Shown here: positions 9,441 through 18,190 of the stretch, in pieces
Layout: every line of letters begins with the position of its first letter
Position numbering within the stretch: the first letter of the stretch is position 1
DNA from: Planomicrobium okeanokoites
GTDB taxonomy: Bacteria > Bacillota > Bacilli > Bacillales_A > Planococcaceae
Length of the DNA stretch: 64,000 bases
Direction of reading: 5' to 3'
Assembly (NCBI RefSeq): GCF_003428875.1
Contig: NZ_QQRS01000005.1
Location: 62,001 to 126,000 of the forward strand
The notes under the pieces: model-generated
The model's input: only the letters and a program-made list of their open reading frames with translations
What the model was told of the DNA's origin: nothing
The model's database searches: none
Program-made: the position numbers and the translations under genes

Positions 9441-9530
9441 AATTGCCGCCTCCCCGTTCAATAATAACCTTTATATTATAGCCCGAGTCCACTGGATTTT
9501 TCAATTAAGTTTCTATTCCGAAATAAACAG

Positions 9531-9587
9531 AAAAAAAGCCGGACCGCTGACCGCTGCATGAAGCAGGGTTCAGCCAGCAGACCGGCA
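9531..9587 (-). terminator. intrinsic terminator after the antiporter gene
   Basis: On the minus strand a long imperfect stem begins GCCGGTC and closes with TCCGGC followed by TTTTTTT; an inner CTGC/GCAG hairpin is nested in it. Confidence 0.8.
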
Positions 9588-9602
9588 GAAGTGATCAGTA
9601 AG

Positions 9603-10847
9603 TTAATGTACGTCGTTTTCCTGCTCTTTTTGGTTAAGTCCGAGTTTCGCGATCAGAGGTTTTATTGTCAGCCCCTGAACAATCAAGGAAAACAGGACGA
9701 CCGAGAATGTCAGCAGCAAAATCGTCTCCCTGCCTTCGAAACTAAGCGGCAGACTGAGCGCCAGCGCAATTGATAAGCTGCCTTTCAGACCGCCCCAGTT
9801 CAGCAGGATCCGTTCTTTCCGGTTCAGGCTTTTCGCCGGCATCGTCGAGATGAACAGAGCAATGATCCGTGCACCGATGACAATCAGAATGGCGAATACG
9901 ATGATATTCCATTGCCCCATAAAGTCGATATTGCGGATTTCCAGTCCGACAATCAGGAAAATCAGTGAATTGGCAATCAATGTAATGACGTCCCAGAATG
10001 AATTGATATTCCGTTCAGTCGTCGCAGACATCCCGATTTTCCCGCCGTAGTCGCCGAATACGAATCCACCCGCCACAACCGCGATGACACCGGAGACATG
10101 AAGATGCTCTGCAATAAAATAACTGCCGAAGAACAGCAGAGCGGAAACAGCGATTTCAAATGGATAATCGTCGTAGAAGCGGATGACCTGAGAAAAGATG
10201 AAGCCGAGGATGACACCGACCAAAACACCGCCCACAGCAAACCGCAGAAACAGCCACACGCCGCTTCCGACGCCTGCCCAGCCCATTTCAATATAAGTCA
10301 GAAGATAAATGGATGAAATCTGGAACAGGACAATGGCAATCCCATCATTAAAGAGCGACTCGCCTTCCATGATCGTCGAAAGTTTCTGCGAAACACCGGC
10401 AGATTTAAAAATGGAAAGGACACTGATCGGATCCGTCGCGCTCATCAATGCCGCAAACGTGAAAGCTACAGCAATCGGCATGCCAATCAGGTAATGTGCT
10501 GAAAAGCCGATGATGATGAATGACAGGAAAGTTCCGCCGAGCGCCATGCCGATCACTGTGTTTTTCTGCTGGTAGAGGTGATGGAATGGCAGCTTGAGCG
10601 TCGCATCCCCCAACAGAATCGGCAGGAACAAAGAAATGATTATGACCTGAAACACTTCCGATTGTGTGATGAATTCTTCCGCGTGGTCAATGAGCGGGAA
10701 TGGCAGATTGACCACACCCAGCAATAGGCCCACCAGCACCAGCGCAATCGTATCAGGCTGATTGATCTTTTTGGCTATACCGACGACTGCGATGGCAATC
10801 GCCAATAATATGAGGATTTGAATAAAAACTTCGTTGAAATCATGCAT
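9603..10847 (-). CDS. cation:proton antiporter, CPA1 (NhaP) family
   Basis: The 414-residue membrane protein has about 12-13 helices. It exchanges Na+ or K+ for protons and helps with salt and pH homeostasis. The conserved SATDPISVLSIFKSAG and EGESLFNDGIAIVLF contain the ion-site Asp residues of the CPA1 family. The ATG at 10847 follows an AGGGGGGAG site. A longer open frame upstream (to 11012) only reads through the non-coding 21-bp repeat array and is rejected. It is transcribed alone. Confidence 0.9.
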   Translation of the reverse strand: MHDFNEVFIQILILLAIAIAVVGIAKKINQPDTIALVLVGLLLGVVNLPFPLIDHAEEFITQSEVFQVIIISLFLPILLGDATLKLPFHHLYQQKNTVIGMALGGTFLSFIIIGFSAHYLIGMPIAVAFTFAALMSATDPISVLSIFKSAGVSQKLSTIMEGESLFNDGIAIVLFQISSIYLLTYIEMGWAGVGSGVWLFLRFAVGGVLVGVILGFIFSQVIRFYDDYPFEIAVSALLFFGSYFIAEHLHVSGVIAVVAGGFVFGDYGGKIGMSATTERNINSFWDVITLIANSLIFLIVGLEIRNIDFMGQWNIIVFAILIVIGARIIALFISTMPAKSLNRKERILLNWGGLKGSLSIALALSLPLSFEGRETILLLTFSVVLFSLIVQGLTIKPLIAKLGLNQKEQENDVH

Positions 10848-10949
10848 TCGGCTCCCCCCTTTTAACTCGTTAGGTAACCATTTCTCTAAACAGACGGGAG
10901 TAAACATAAATATGTCTTCTTGTACGGATGAATGGGGAGGGTTTTTGGG

Positions 10950-11075
10950 TTTATCCGCGGCTGGAGGCTGTTTATCCGCGGCTAGAATGGTTTTATCCGC
11001 GGCAAATGACATTTTATCCGCGCCTAGACGGGATTTATCCGCGCCTAGCTGGCTTTTATCCGCGGCAGCCTGAAA
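10950..11075. repeat. array A: six 21-bp units with core TTTATCCGCGSC
   Basis: Unit starts are 10950, 10971, 10992, 11013, 11034 and 11055, an exact 21-bp period. The first 12 bases are nearly invariant (TTTATCCGCG then GC or CC), and the last 9 vary. A degenerate TTGCCCGC follows. The array fills most of the gap between the speB terminator and the antiporter start. See the hunt section for the three sister arrays. Confidence 0.95.
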
Positions 11076-11082
11076 TTGCCCG

Positions 11083-11124
11083 CAAAAAAGCCGGTCCGGG
11101 AAAATTTCCCGGACCGACTTTTTA
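11083..11124 (-). terminator. intrinsic terminator after speB
   Basis: GGTCCGGGAAA pairs with TTTCCCGGACC, flanked by A- and T-runs on both sides, so it can work in both directions. Its main client is the speE-speB operon. Confidence 0.9.
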
Positions 11125-11139
11125 TAGTTTCGCTTTTCT

Positions 11140-12012
11140 TTATTTCACCCAACCCAAAATCATTTCACGAATAAGCTTGCTCGCTGTGTTCGCTGTCTGG
11201 TCGGAATGGTCGTAGACGGGTGCCAGCTCGACCAGGTCGAAGCCGACAACATTGACGCCGGATGCAGCGATTGCGTGGATGGATGCCAACAACTCGCGCG
11301 ATGTGATGCCGCCAGCGTCTACAGTTCCTGTGCCTGGCGCGTGCGCCGGATCCAATACGTCCATATCGATCGTCACGTAGACATTGCGTCCTTCAAGCGT
11401 CGGCAATACTTCTTTCAACGGCTCGAGAACTTCGAATTTTGAAATGTGCATGCCCTGCTCTTTCGCCCATTCGAATTCTTCTTTCATACCGGAACGGATG
11501 CCGAATGAATAAACATTCGTCGGTCCGATATGGTCTGCGATTTTGCGGATCGGCGTCGAATGGGAATATTCTTCGCCTTCATAGTTTTCGCGAAGGTCCG
11601 TGTGCGCGTCGAAATGGATGATTGCCAGGTCGTCGTATTTGCTGGCGACAGCTTTCATCACCGGCAATGACACCAAGTGCTCGCCGCCCATGCCAACAGG
11701 AATTTTGTCATCGGCTAAAAGCGTGTGGACATACGTCTCGATTTCGAGCAATGATTTTTCAGGATTGCCGAACGGCAATGGAATATCGCCTGCATCGAAG
11801 AACTTCACTTCGTGCAGTTCGCGGTCAAGATACGGGCTGTATTCTTCCAGACCGATCGACACTTCACGGATTTTATTTGGGCCGAAACGGGATCCCGGAC
11901 GGTAGCTGACGGTCCAGTCCATCGGCATGCCGTACAGCACCGCTTTCGACTCGTCGTAATTCGGATGGCTGCCAATAAATACTTTGCCTGAATAAGTTTC
12001 GTCGAATCTCAT
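11140..12012 (-). CDS. speB: agmatinase (ureohydrolase)
   Basis: The 290-residue enzyme hydrolyses agmatine to putrescine and urea. The Mn2+-binding motifs of the arginase/agmatinase family are present: GMGGEHLVSLP, IHFDAHTDLR, and TIDMDVLDPAHAPGTGT. It lies 3 bp downstream of speE, so one transcript supplies putrescine and spermidine synthesis together. The pairing speE-speB is the same as in B. subtilis. Confidence 0.96.
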   Translation of the reverse strand: MRFDETYSGKVFIGSHPNYDESKAVLYGMPMDWTVSYRPGSRFGPNKIREVSIGLEEYSPYLDRELHEVKFFDAGDIPLPFGNPEKSLLEIETYVHTLLADDKIPVGMGGEHLVSLPVMKAVASKYDDLAIIHFDAHTDLRENYEGEEYSHSTPIRKIADHIGPTNVYSFGIRSGMKEEFEWAKEQGMHISKFEVLEPLKEVLPTLEGRNVYVTIDMDVLDPAHAPGTGTVDAGGITSRELLASIHAIAASGVNVVGFDLVELAPVYDHSDQTANTASKLIREMILGWVK

Positions 12013-12015
12013 ATT

Positions 12016-12849
12016 TTATTCGCCTGCCAAATCTTTCACGAATTTAGGGAGCGCAAATGCTGCGTTGTGCAGCTCTTTCGTGTAGTATTTTGTATCGATT
12101 TCATGGAAACGCTCAGCCGGAACAGCAAGCGGGTCGTATTTTTTCGAACCGATCGTAAATGCCCACAGGCCGCTTGGGTAAGTTGGAATGTTTGCCAAAT
12201 ACAATTTCGTAATCGGGAAAATTTCCCGAACGTCGTTTTGCACCTGCTGGATCAAATCACCTTTGAACCAAGGGTTGTCCGATTGAGCGACAAAAATGCC
12301 GTCTTCTTTCAACGCTTTGGAAATGCCGGCATAAAAGCCTTTGGAGAATAAATTCACCGCTGGTCCGACCGGTTCAGTCGAATCGACCATGATCACGTCG
12401 TATTCGTTTTCCGATTCCGCGATGTGCATAAAGCCGTCTCCGACAATCACTTCTACGCGCGCATCTTCAAGGCCTGACGCAATCGATGGCAGGAATTTCT
12501 TCGAGTACTCGATCACTTTGCCGTCGATATCGACCAGCGTCGCTTTCTTAACAGAAGGGTGCTTCAGGATTTCACGGATGACACCGCCGTCACCGCCGCC
12601 GACAACCAGTACGTTTTCCGGGTTCGGGTGCGTGAACAATGGCACGTGCGCCACCATTTCATGGTAAACGAATTCGTCTTTCTCAGAAGTCATGACCATG
12701 CCGTCAAGGAACAGCATATTGCCCCATTCCTCGGTTTCAGCCATCTCCAAATATTGAAAATCCGTCTGCTCCGTGTGAAGCGTTTTGTTGATCTTCATTG
12801 TAATACCGAAATTCTCAGTCTGCTTTTCTGTATACCAGAATCCTGCCAT
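12016..12849 (-). CDS. speE: spermidine synthase
   Basis: The 277-residue aminopropyltransferase moves the aminopropyl group of decarboxylated SAM to putrescine. The N-terminal [16 protein letters not shown] is typical of Bacillus Spe[19 protein letters not shown] is the nucleotide-binding loop, and [14 protein letters not shown] holds the catalytic Asp region. The ATG at 12849 follows AAAGGAG. It is the first gene of the speE-speB pair, with a promoter at 12893-12920 and a putative small RNA further upstream. Confidence 0.96.
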   Translation of the reverse strand: MAGFWYTEKQTENFGITMKINKTLHTEQTDFQYLEMAETEEWGNMLFLDGMVMTSEKDEFVYHEMVAHVPLFTHPNPENVLVVGGGDGGVIREILKHPSVKKATLVDIDGKVIEYSKKFLPSIASGLEDARVEVIVGDGFMHIAESENEYDVIMVDSTEPVGPAVNLFSKGFYAGISKALKEDGIFVAQSDNPWFKGDLIQQVQNDVREIFPITKLYLANIPTYPSGLWAFTIGSKKYDPLAVPAERFHEIDTKYYTKELHNAAFALPKFVKDLAGE

Positions 12850-12892
12850 CTATAATCAAACTCCTTTATCTTATATAGTAATCACTTAAAAA

Positions 12893-12920
12893 AGTATAAG
12901 TGTTTTGGTCAAAAGTGCAA
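12893..12920 (-). promoter_or_regulatory. candidate sigma-A promoter of speE-speB
   Basis: On the minus strand TTGCAC and TATACT are separated by 16 bp and lie about 45 bp before the speE start. It sits downstream of the ncRNA terminator, so speE need not depend on read-through. Confidence 0.6.
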
Positions 12921-12970
12921 TACAATTTTTCACACAGTCTCCTTTACCCGACTGTCACAATATTATTCAG

Positions 12971-13134
12971 GAAATTAAAAAGGCTTTCTGCACAGAGAAT
13001 TTTTCCCTGCACAGAAAACCTTTTTAATCCTGATTGGCGAAGAAAGTGACATGAGGCATTGGGCTTGGGTTTGATCCAATCGCTCACGCCACTTGCTTGC
13101 CGACAGGTGTCCTAGCTTTCTATTCAAAAGCTGT
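12971..13134 (-). ncRNA. putative structured small RNA or leader upstream of speE
   Basis: No convincing ORF is present, but the minus strand carries a rod-like fold. The 13083-13094 arm AAGTGGCGTGAG pairs with CTCATGTCACTT at 13044-13055 (12 bp, two G-U pairs). An inner ATTGG/CCAAT stem and outer GGCAAG/CTTcGCC and CCTG/CAGG stems extend it. The 3' end is a strong hairpin at 12977-13025 whose 14-bp outer stem ends in CCTTTTT. A promoter-like TTGAAG-17-TACACT lies just upstream. Expected size is about 165 nt. No match to a known RNA family is recognised. It could also be a transcription-attenuating leader for speE. Confidence 0.6.
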
Positions 13135-13140
13135 ATTCCT

Positions 13141-13169
13141 AGTGTACTTCCTTTTTCCCGCAACTTCAA
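13141..13169 (-). promoter_or_regulatory. candidate sigma-A promoter of the putative small RNA
   Basis: On the minus strand TTGAAG and TACACT are separated by 17 bp. The predicted start is near 13134, immediately before the structured segment. The stretch 13170-13350 beyond it shows no gene. Confidence 0.55.
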
Positions 13170-13350
13170 CTGCCTGTTATACCCATTTTGAAAAGTCATA
13201 TTTTGTTCAAAAATAATAAAAAAATACGGTCGACAGCAGATAAATGACTTTTCATTTCAGTGAATCTGTGACTTGGATAAGTGACAGGATATTATATCAG
13301 TCAAATGATATGTTGCATTTGTCCATGCGGATTCTTTAAAGAGCTTTATG

Positions 13351-13388
13351 AAAAAAGAGCTTCAGCCCGAAACGGCCAAAGCTCTTTC
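13351..13388 (-). terminator. intrinsic terminator after ywhD
   Basis: On the minus strand AAAGAGCTT...GGCC pairs with GGGCTGAAGCTCTTT, followed by a short T-run. Confidence 0.75.
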
Positions 13389-13397
13389 CCACTCTAT

Positions 13398-13913
13398 TTA
13401 TACATCCAGCTCGGTGTGCAGCTGTTCAGAACTCCGCTGCCACATTTCAGCGTTGTGGCTGCGCAAGTATTCCGCAAGCACGCGTTTAGACGGTGCATCC
13501 ATGTTATCGACTAAAATTCTGCGTTTCATCGATTTGTCCATGCGGTTGACATGGTCGGCCAGGATTTTATAGCCGCGGCGTTTTTCCCGGTTCACTACCA
13601 TTTCACAAGCAGTGACACCTGCATAATAAGGGCCTTCCGGATTGAAATCGATGGTGATCCAGATCAGCCAGTAATCCTTGCCGCCTGCTGAATCTTCACG
13701 GTTAGTGGTGAATTTTATCCCGCGTTCCACTTCACTGCGCGCATGCATCGCACCGATATCGATGAACGCTTCCTGCTCGGCAACATCGATAAACAGCGGC
13801 GAGACGTTTTCCAGCGACAGTGATCCGATACCGTAGCCTTTATGGCCGTCGGTTGGATCATCTTTTATAATGGTGAATCCGACTTTTTGTTTTGGTTTTT
13901 CATTGTTCGACAT
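13398..13913 (-). CDS. ywhD: YwhD family protein
   Basis: The 171-residue soluble protein corresponds to B. subtilis YwhD in length and sequence pattern, including KVGFTIIKDDPTDGHKGYG and the WLIWITIDFNPEGPYYAG block. No enzyme motif is visible and its function is unknown. GGAGGG precedes the ATG by 9 nt. It is divergent from the tautomerase gene and close to speE-speB, as in the Bacillus ywh cluster. Confidence 0.9.
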   Translation of the reverse strand: MSNNEKPKQKVGFTIIKDDPTDGHKGYGIGSLSLENVSPLFIDVAEQEAFIDIGAMHARSEVERGIKFTTNREDSAGGKDYWLIWITIDFNPEGPYYAGVTACEMVVNREKRRGYKILADHVNRMDKSMKRRILVDNMDAPSKRVLAEYLRSHNAEMWQRSSEQLHTELDV

Positions 13914-13975
13914 GTGTACATTCCCTCCATTCTGCTATGATAAGGCTAACCCAAAGAAAAGGAGCTGTGTCCATT

Positions 13976-14161
13976 ATGCCATACGTAACTGTTAAAATGC
14001 TCGAAGGAAGAACGGAAGACCAGAAACGCGCGCTTGTCGAGAAAGTCACGGAAGCTGTTTCCGAAACAACCGGTGCACCAGTCGAGAACGTTGTCGTTTT
14101 CATCGAAGACATGAAGAAAACCGACTACGGCACAAAAGGCAAACTTTTTTCAGATCAATAA
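13976..14161 (+). CDS. 4-oxalocrotonate tautomerase family enzyme
   Basis: The 61-residue small protein resembles B. subtilis YwhB. After removal of Met the N-terminal proline (MPYVTVKMLEG) is the catalytic base of this family, which tautomerises 2-hydroxymuconate-like substrates as a hexamer. Arg residues near 11 and 39 are expected in the site; here only a general fit can be claimed. AAAGGAG lies upstream of the ATG. The physiological substrate is unknown. Confidence 0.9.
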   Translation: MPYVTVKMLEGRTEDQKRALVEKVTEAVSETTGAPVENVVVFIEDMKKTDYGTKGKLFSDQ

Positions 14162-14204
14162 ACGAAAAGCGGAAACGGCCGCTACGAAAAGCGATTGCAC
14201 TCCC

Positions 14205-14229
14205 AGCTTCCTTCAAGGAAGCTTTTTTA
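14205..14229 (+). terminator. intrinsic terminator after the tautomerase gene
   Basis: AGCTTCCTTCAAGGAAGCT forms an 8-bp stem followed by TTTTTTA. Confidence 0.85.
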
Positions 14230-14239
14230 TTGTCTGGAA

Positions 14240-14734
14240 TTAATTCTTCAATTCTTCTATAAAAGCAAAGGCTTCCGTAATCTCTTCCGCTGTAAAATTG
14301 AGCTTGCCTTTGACGCTGTGGAGTTTGGCAATCTGCTCATCCCGCCCCAAATCATCGAAAAACAGCAATGTCGCCGTCAATTCCAGGAATCTGGCACTTT
14401 TCCCGTTCAGCTGGATAGCGTGTTCACTGTTCTCAAGCACCGGCTTGCCGAGGGCATTGCGGAATTCAAGCCCTTCCGCCGTTACTTCGTAGCGATATTG
14501 GACATATGAACTTTTATCTTCTTTTTGTTCGAGAATAAAACCCATATCACACAATTCTTCGATGCGCGCAGTCAATTCCTCTGAATACGGTCCATAGATA
14601 TGGAATTCGTATTTTTCCTGAAACGGCACGCCAATTTTCTTCAATATGTATATCATCTTCTGCAATTTCTTGCGTCCGGTTACACCTTCCGCCGTGGAGA
14701 TGAAATCCACTATTTTTGCGTGTTCCTGGAGCAA
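14240..14734 (-). CDS. ywgA: YwgA family protein
   Basis: The 164-residue protein matches B. subtilis YwgA (GRKKLQKMIYILKKIGVPF and YEFHIYGPYSEEL). These blocks also occur in the antitoxin/phage-associated Panacea-type fold, but no partner toxin is seen, so the function stays unknown. The start is TTG at 14734 with GGAGG 7 nt upstream, directly abutting the stop of the HD-domain gene. The two genes are probably cotranscribed and coupled. Confidence 0.85.
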   Translation of the reverse strand: MLQEHAKIVDFISTAEGVTGRKKLQKMIYILKKIGVPFQEKYEFHIYGPYSEELTARIEELCDMGFILEQKEDKSSYVQYRYEVTAEGLEFRNALGKPVLENSEHAIQLNGKSARFLELTATLLFFDDLGRDEQIAKLHSVKGKLNFTAEEITEAFAFIEELKN

Positions 14735-16039
14735 TCAAACCCCTCCTTCTCTTAATAACTCAAGTATTTGCTGTTTTATTTCCTTCTTCTTGCCATCAAT
14801 CAATAATTCCGCTGGGAAATATAATTTATAGTCTGTGCGGCGTTTGCCTGAAATGCCGTCAACGATTTGGGACAACCGCGACAATTCCTTGATGTCGCCA
14901 TTCGGCATCAAAAGATGGATCGGCAAGCGCTCCTCTTCCTCGCCCGGCCGGTAGAAATCATAGGGCAGATCCGATGTCGAATCATCTATTAAATAGTATT
15001 CCGGATCGATGCCGGCTTTTTGGAACAATTGCGCCAGTTCGCCCAGTTTCTTATAATCCTTGCCAGGATCAAAATCGACGTATTGGAACAGACGGCGGTT
15101 GACGAAGCGGTCGCAAAGATCTGAAAGAATCGGGTCGCGTTCTGTAATCCACAGCTGGAAATACGTCATCAGCACACCTTCATCAAGTGCCAGATAATCT
15201 TTCAACGTGAAAGATCTATCGAAAAATGCGAGAAAATGCGTCGGCGGCTGCTCGAATTTATAGCCATGGCCGCTCAGATACTTGGCTCGCTGCAGGATTT
15301 TCCGAAGAATCACTTCGGCACTGCGCGCGACCGGATGGAAATAAACCTGCCAGTACATCTGGTAGCGGCTCATGATGTAATCTTCAACCGCATGCATGCC
15401 GCTCGATTTGATGACGACCTGATCTTCGAACGGGCGCATGACGCGGAGAATCCGTTCCATATCAAAATGGCCGTAAGAAACCCCGGTGTAATAGGCGTCG
15501 CGCTGCAAATAATCCATCCGGTCTGCATCGATCTGGCTGGATATCAGGGAAACCACTTGTTTATTGGCATAAGTTTTGCCGATTACTTCCGCCACTTTCT
15601 TCGGAAAGTCCGGTGCGACTTTTTTCAGGATGCTGTTGACTTCCGTATCGCCCTGCAGGATTTCACGGGTGAAGTCCTCATGGTCGACATTGAATACTTT
15701 CTCGAATGAATGCGAAAACGGGCCGTGGCCCAGGTCGTGCAATAAAGCGGCACAAAGGACGACGAGCCGTTCACTTTCATCCCATTCCGGACGGCCGTGG
15801 AAAATGTCGTCGAGGATCCGGCGCACAATTTCATAGACGCCGAGCGAATGGCTGAAACGGCTGTGCTCCGCCCCGTGAAATACGAGGTAGGATGTGCCAA
15901 GCTGTTTGATGCGGCGCATACGCTGGAATTCGCGTGCATTGATCAAATCCCAGATGACTTGGTCGCGTACGTGGATATACCGGTGAACCGGATCTTTAAA
16001 CACTTTCTCTTCCGCTAATTTCTGATTTGCATAATCCAC
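14735..16039 (-). CDS. ywfO: HD domain phosphohydrolase (YwfO-like)
   Basis: The 434-residue protein has an N-terminal HD domain, with GAEHSRFSHSLGVYEI and LLHDLGHGPFSHSFE giving the metal-binding His and HD residues. The family includes dGTPase-like dNTP triphosphohydrolases, and YwfO-type members hydrolyse dNTPs. The internal SSQIDADRMDYLQRDAYYTG block is characteristic. The C-terminal half is less conserved. It is followed without a gap by ywgA. Confidence 0.9.
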   Translation of the reverse strand: MDYANQKLAEEKVFKDPVHRYIHVRDQVIWDLINAREFQRMRRIKQLGTSYLVFHGAEHSRFSHSLGVYEIVRRILDDIFHGRPEWDESERLVVLCAALLHDLGHGPFSHSFEKVFNVDHEDFTREILQGDTEVNSILKKVAPDFPKKVAEVIGKTYANKQVVSLISSQIDADRMDYLQRDAYYTGVSYGHFDMERILRVMRPFEDQVVIKSSGMHAVEDYIMSRYQMYWQVYFHPVARSAEVILRKILQRAKYLSGHGYKFEQPPTHFLAFFDRSFTLKDYLALDEGVLMTYFQLWITERDPILSDLCDRFVNRRLFQYVDFDPGKDYKKLGELAQLFQKAGIDPEYYLIDDSTSDLPYDFYRPGEEEERLPIHLLMPNGDIKELSRLSQIVDGISGKRRTDYKLYFPAELLIDGKKKEIKQQILELLREGGV

Positions 16040-16087
16040 ACACGCACCTCCAGATTTTTCTGTTTAAAATTGTTTATATATAGTAGC

Positions 16088-16332
16088 CGATATTCCGCAA
16101 AACAGCTTCGCTTTCGGGCCCACAGGATGTGGGTCATGCAGTCAGCGCGACAGGAAGTCGCGGTGCCGACTGCCGGGGCATTGAAACCCGTGCTCCTGCA
16201 TCGCTACGCTGCTTCGTCGCAAAGAGTTGACCTCGCAGGCTTCGTTCAACTCTTCGCCGCTTTGCTCCATATCTTCAGTGTCTTCTCTCAGCGCTGACGC
16301 GTCCTAAAACTAAGAGAAGCATTAAGACGAGT
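16088..16332 (+). repeat. dispersed intergenic repeat family 1, copy 1, with a folded insertion
   Basis: This stretch from GATATTCCGCAAAACA to AAGACGAGTG is similar over most of its length to the inverse of 54971-55150. Shared blocks include GCTCCTGCATCGCT, GCTTCGTCGCAAAGAGTTG, TCAACTCTTCGC and TTTGCTCCATATCT. The AAGAGTTGA/TCAACTCTT arms form an internal hairpin. Copy 1 has about 75 extra bases (near 16108-16186) containing nested pairs GCAGTC/GACTGC, GCGAC/GTCGC and CCCAC/GTGGG. It fills the 396-bp gap between ywfO and lipL; no gene is seen there. Confidence 0.85.
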
Positions 16333-16435
16333 GTCATTCTAAGTTTATGGGAGGAACGTTGTCCAAAGCGGCCGAAGCGGCATGCAAAGGCAGCTTCTTT
16401 ATTAAAATCAGTTTACATCAGTCTGCTTCAACCAT

Positions 16436-17251
16436 TCAACTCGTGCTCAGCATTTTCGCATTGCGCTCAACTACACGCTCAAGGTAATAACCGTAGCGCT
16501 CGGTTTCTTCCGGCTGGAGCGGTTTCATCTCCGGTTTTTCTAGCAGGTTATACAGATCGACTACCACTTCTGCTACGGTGATATTGCGGCCGAGCAGCTC
16601 ACTGAGTGAAGCCATGGTTTCAGGCTGGATGGAAGGATAAGCGAATTTCGTTTCTTCTCCTTTTAATCCCTTTTCATAAAAATCACGGATCAGTTCCGCA
16701 CGTTCAGAACCGCTGCCTTCGACACAAAGATAGACTTGAACGGCGATGCCTTTGCGGATGCGGCGCTGGGAGATTCCTGCAAATTTCCGGCCGCCGATGC
16801 TGAGGTCATATGAGCCCGGGCAATAGGAGCCCACGATTTCATAAGCATCGATTTCCGCTTCCGGGAACAGCAGCCGGACAAGATCGAGCATCATTTCATA
16901 GCCTTCCGGAATGTCGATGGCGCTTTCCTTTTCAGACAACACGACAGAAATATTCAATACACCTTCGTCGAGAACCACCGCGAGTCCGCCTGAATTCCGG
17001 ACAATCGGGTTGTAGCCCCGCTCTTTCAGCAATTCGATTCCTTCATTGATATGCGGCAGCCGGTGGTCCTGGATACCGAGTACGACGGTATTGTCATGGA
17101 CCCATGTACGGATCGCCGGGACGCTTGCACCGGAGCCGACCAATTCACATAATAAATCGTCCGCCGCAAATGATTCGAGCGCGGATCTGTTTTTTGCGCT
17201 CAGGGACTGGTCCCAGAAACGCCATTCTTTTTGATCTGTAAATGACGGCAT
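16436..17251 (-). CDS. lipL: octanoyl-[GcvH]:protein N-octanoyltransferase (lipoate relay)
   Basis: The 271-residue protein of the lipoate-protein ligase A/B fold corresponds to B. subtilis LipL (YwfL). It moves octanoyl from GcvH to E2 subunits. RNSGGLAVVLDEGVLNIS is the lipoyl-binding glycine-rich block. The Cys at about residue 144 in GSYCPGSYDLS fits the catalytic cysteine, and GRKFAGISQRR holds the conserved lysine. The start at 17251 has GAGGAG 7 nt upstream. It is transcribed alone. Confidence 0.88.
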   Translation of the reverse strand: MPSFTDQKEWRFWDQSLSAKNRSALESFAADDLLCELVGSGASVPAIRTWVHDNTVVLGIQDHRLPHINEGIELLKERGYNPIVRNSGGLAVVLDEGVLNISVVLSEKESAIDIPEGYEMMLDLVRLLFPEAEIDAYEIVGSYCPGSYDLSIGGRKFAGISQRRIRKGIAVQVYLCVEGSGSERAELIRDFYEKGLKGEETKFAYPSIQPETMASLSELLGRNITVAEVVVDLYNLLEKPEMKPLQPEETERYGYYLERVVERNAKMLSTS

Positions 17252-17354
17252 GATTTTTCTCCTCTTCAAAGCTGTTGCTTGGTTTCATTTTACATTACAG
17301 CCTGTCCTGTGAAAAGGAACGATGGTCATGTCAAATTGGTGACAGCCATTTCTT

Positions 17355-17382
17355 TTGAAGGAACTTGCAGGATGGGTATGAT
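17355..17382 (+). promoter_or_regulatory. candidate sigma-A promoter of hemQ
   Basis: TTGAAG and TATGAT are separated by 16 bp, about 45 bp upstream of the hemQ start, with AGAAGGAG before the ATG. Confidence 0.5.
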
Positions 17383-17425
17383 AAACTGGTTTTGAGAGAT
17401 TTTAGATTAGAAGGAGTGTTTACAG

Positions 17426-18175
17426 ATGAATGAAGCAGCAATCACTTTAGACGGCTGGTACGTCCTCCACGATTTCCGTTCGATGGATTGGGTATCATGG
17501 AAAATGCTTGAGGAAGACGAACGCCAATTCGCGATCGACGAATACCAGGCATTCATGGACAAGGTAAACCAGGCCGATGAAAATAAAACCGGCGCACACG
17601 CATTGTATTCAATTGTTGGCCAAAAAGCTGACTTGATGCTGATGCTTCTGCGCGAAACGATGGACGAATTGCGTGAGCTTGAAACGGAATACAACAAGCT
17701 GACATTGGTAGCTTACACGGTCCCGACATACTCTTACGTATCTGTTGTGGAACTTTCGAATTACCTTGCAGGTAAATCAGATGAAGATCCATACCAGAAC
17801 CCGCATGTCCGTGCGCGTTTGTATCCGGAGCTTCAGCGTTCGCAGTACATCTGCTTCTACCCGATGGACAAGCGCCGCGACGGCGATGACAACTGGTACA
17901 TGCTGCCGATGGACGAGCGCAAAGATTTGATGCTGTCACACGGCAAAATCGGCCGCAGCTACGCAGGCAAAGTAAAACAGATCATCTCCGGCTCTGTCGG
18001 CTTTGACGATTACGAATGGGGCGTAACTCTGTTCGCAGATGACGTTCTTCAATTCAAGAAACTGATCTACGAAATGCGCTTTGACGAAGTCAGCGCACGT
18101 TACGCTGAATTCGGTTCGTTCTACGTCGGCACGCGCCTTGATAAAGAAAGAATCGTTAAGTTTTTGGAAGTTTAA
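17426..18175 (+). CDS. hemQ: coproheme decarboxylase (HemQ, chlorite-dismutase fold)
   Basis: The 249-residue protein catalyses the last step of Gram-positive haem synthesis, the oxidative decarboxylation of coproheme to haem b. The family pattern is clear: [13 protein letters not shown] at the start, [32 protein letters not shown] with the active-site loop, and [15 protein letters not shown]. No chlorite-dismutase distal Arg assignment is attempted. Length is normal for Bacillales HemQ. A terminator follows 15 bp after the stop. Confidence 0.96.
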   Translation: MNEAAITLDGWYVLHDFRSMDWVSWKMLEEDERQFAIDEYQAFMDKVNQADENKTGAHALYSIVGQKADLMLMLLRETMDELRELETEYNKLTLVAYTVPTYSYVSVVELSNYLAGKSDEDPYQNPHVRARLYPELQRSQYICFYPMDKRRDGDDNWYMLPMDERKDLMLSHGKIGRSYAGKVKQIISGSVGFDDYEWGVTLFADDVLQFKKLIYEMRFDEVSARYAEFGSFYVGTRLDKERIVKFLEV

Positions 18176-18190
18176 ATTGTTCGATGAAGC

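Noticed and set aside
10848-11012. N-terminal extension of the antiporter with AADK-type repeats
   Set aside because: It only translates array A, whose 21-bp period keeps frame. A good ribosome-binding site lies before the ATG at 10847, and the protein begins normally there.
10950-11075. CRISPR array
   Set aside because: Repeats are 12 bp with 9-bp spacers and no cas genes are nearby; CRISPR repeats and spacers are far longer.
10928-11215. Plus-strand ORF with repeated YPRL units
   Set aside because: It is an artefact of the same 21-bp array read in frame; no ribosome-binding site and no homology pattern.
12975-13199. Minus-strand 74-residue ORF upstream of speE
   Set aside because: The sequence is explained by strong RNA structure and a terminator, and no ribosome-binding site or family pattern is present.
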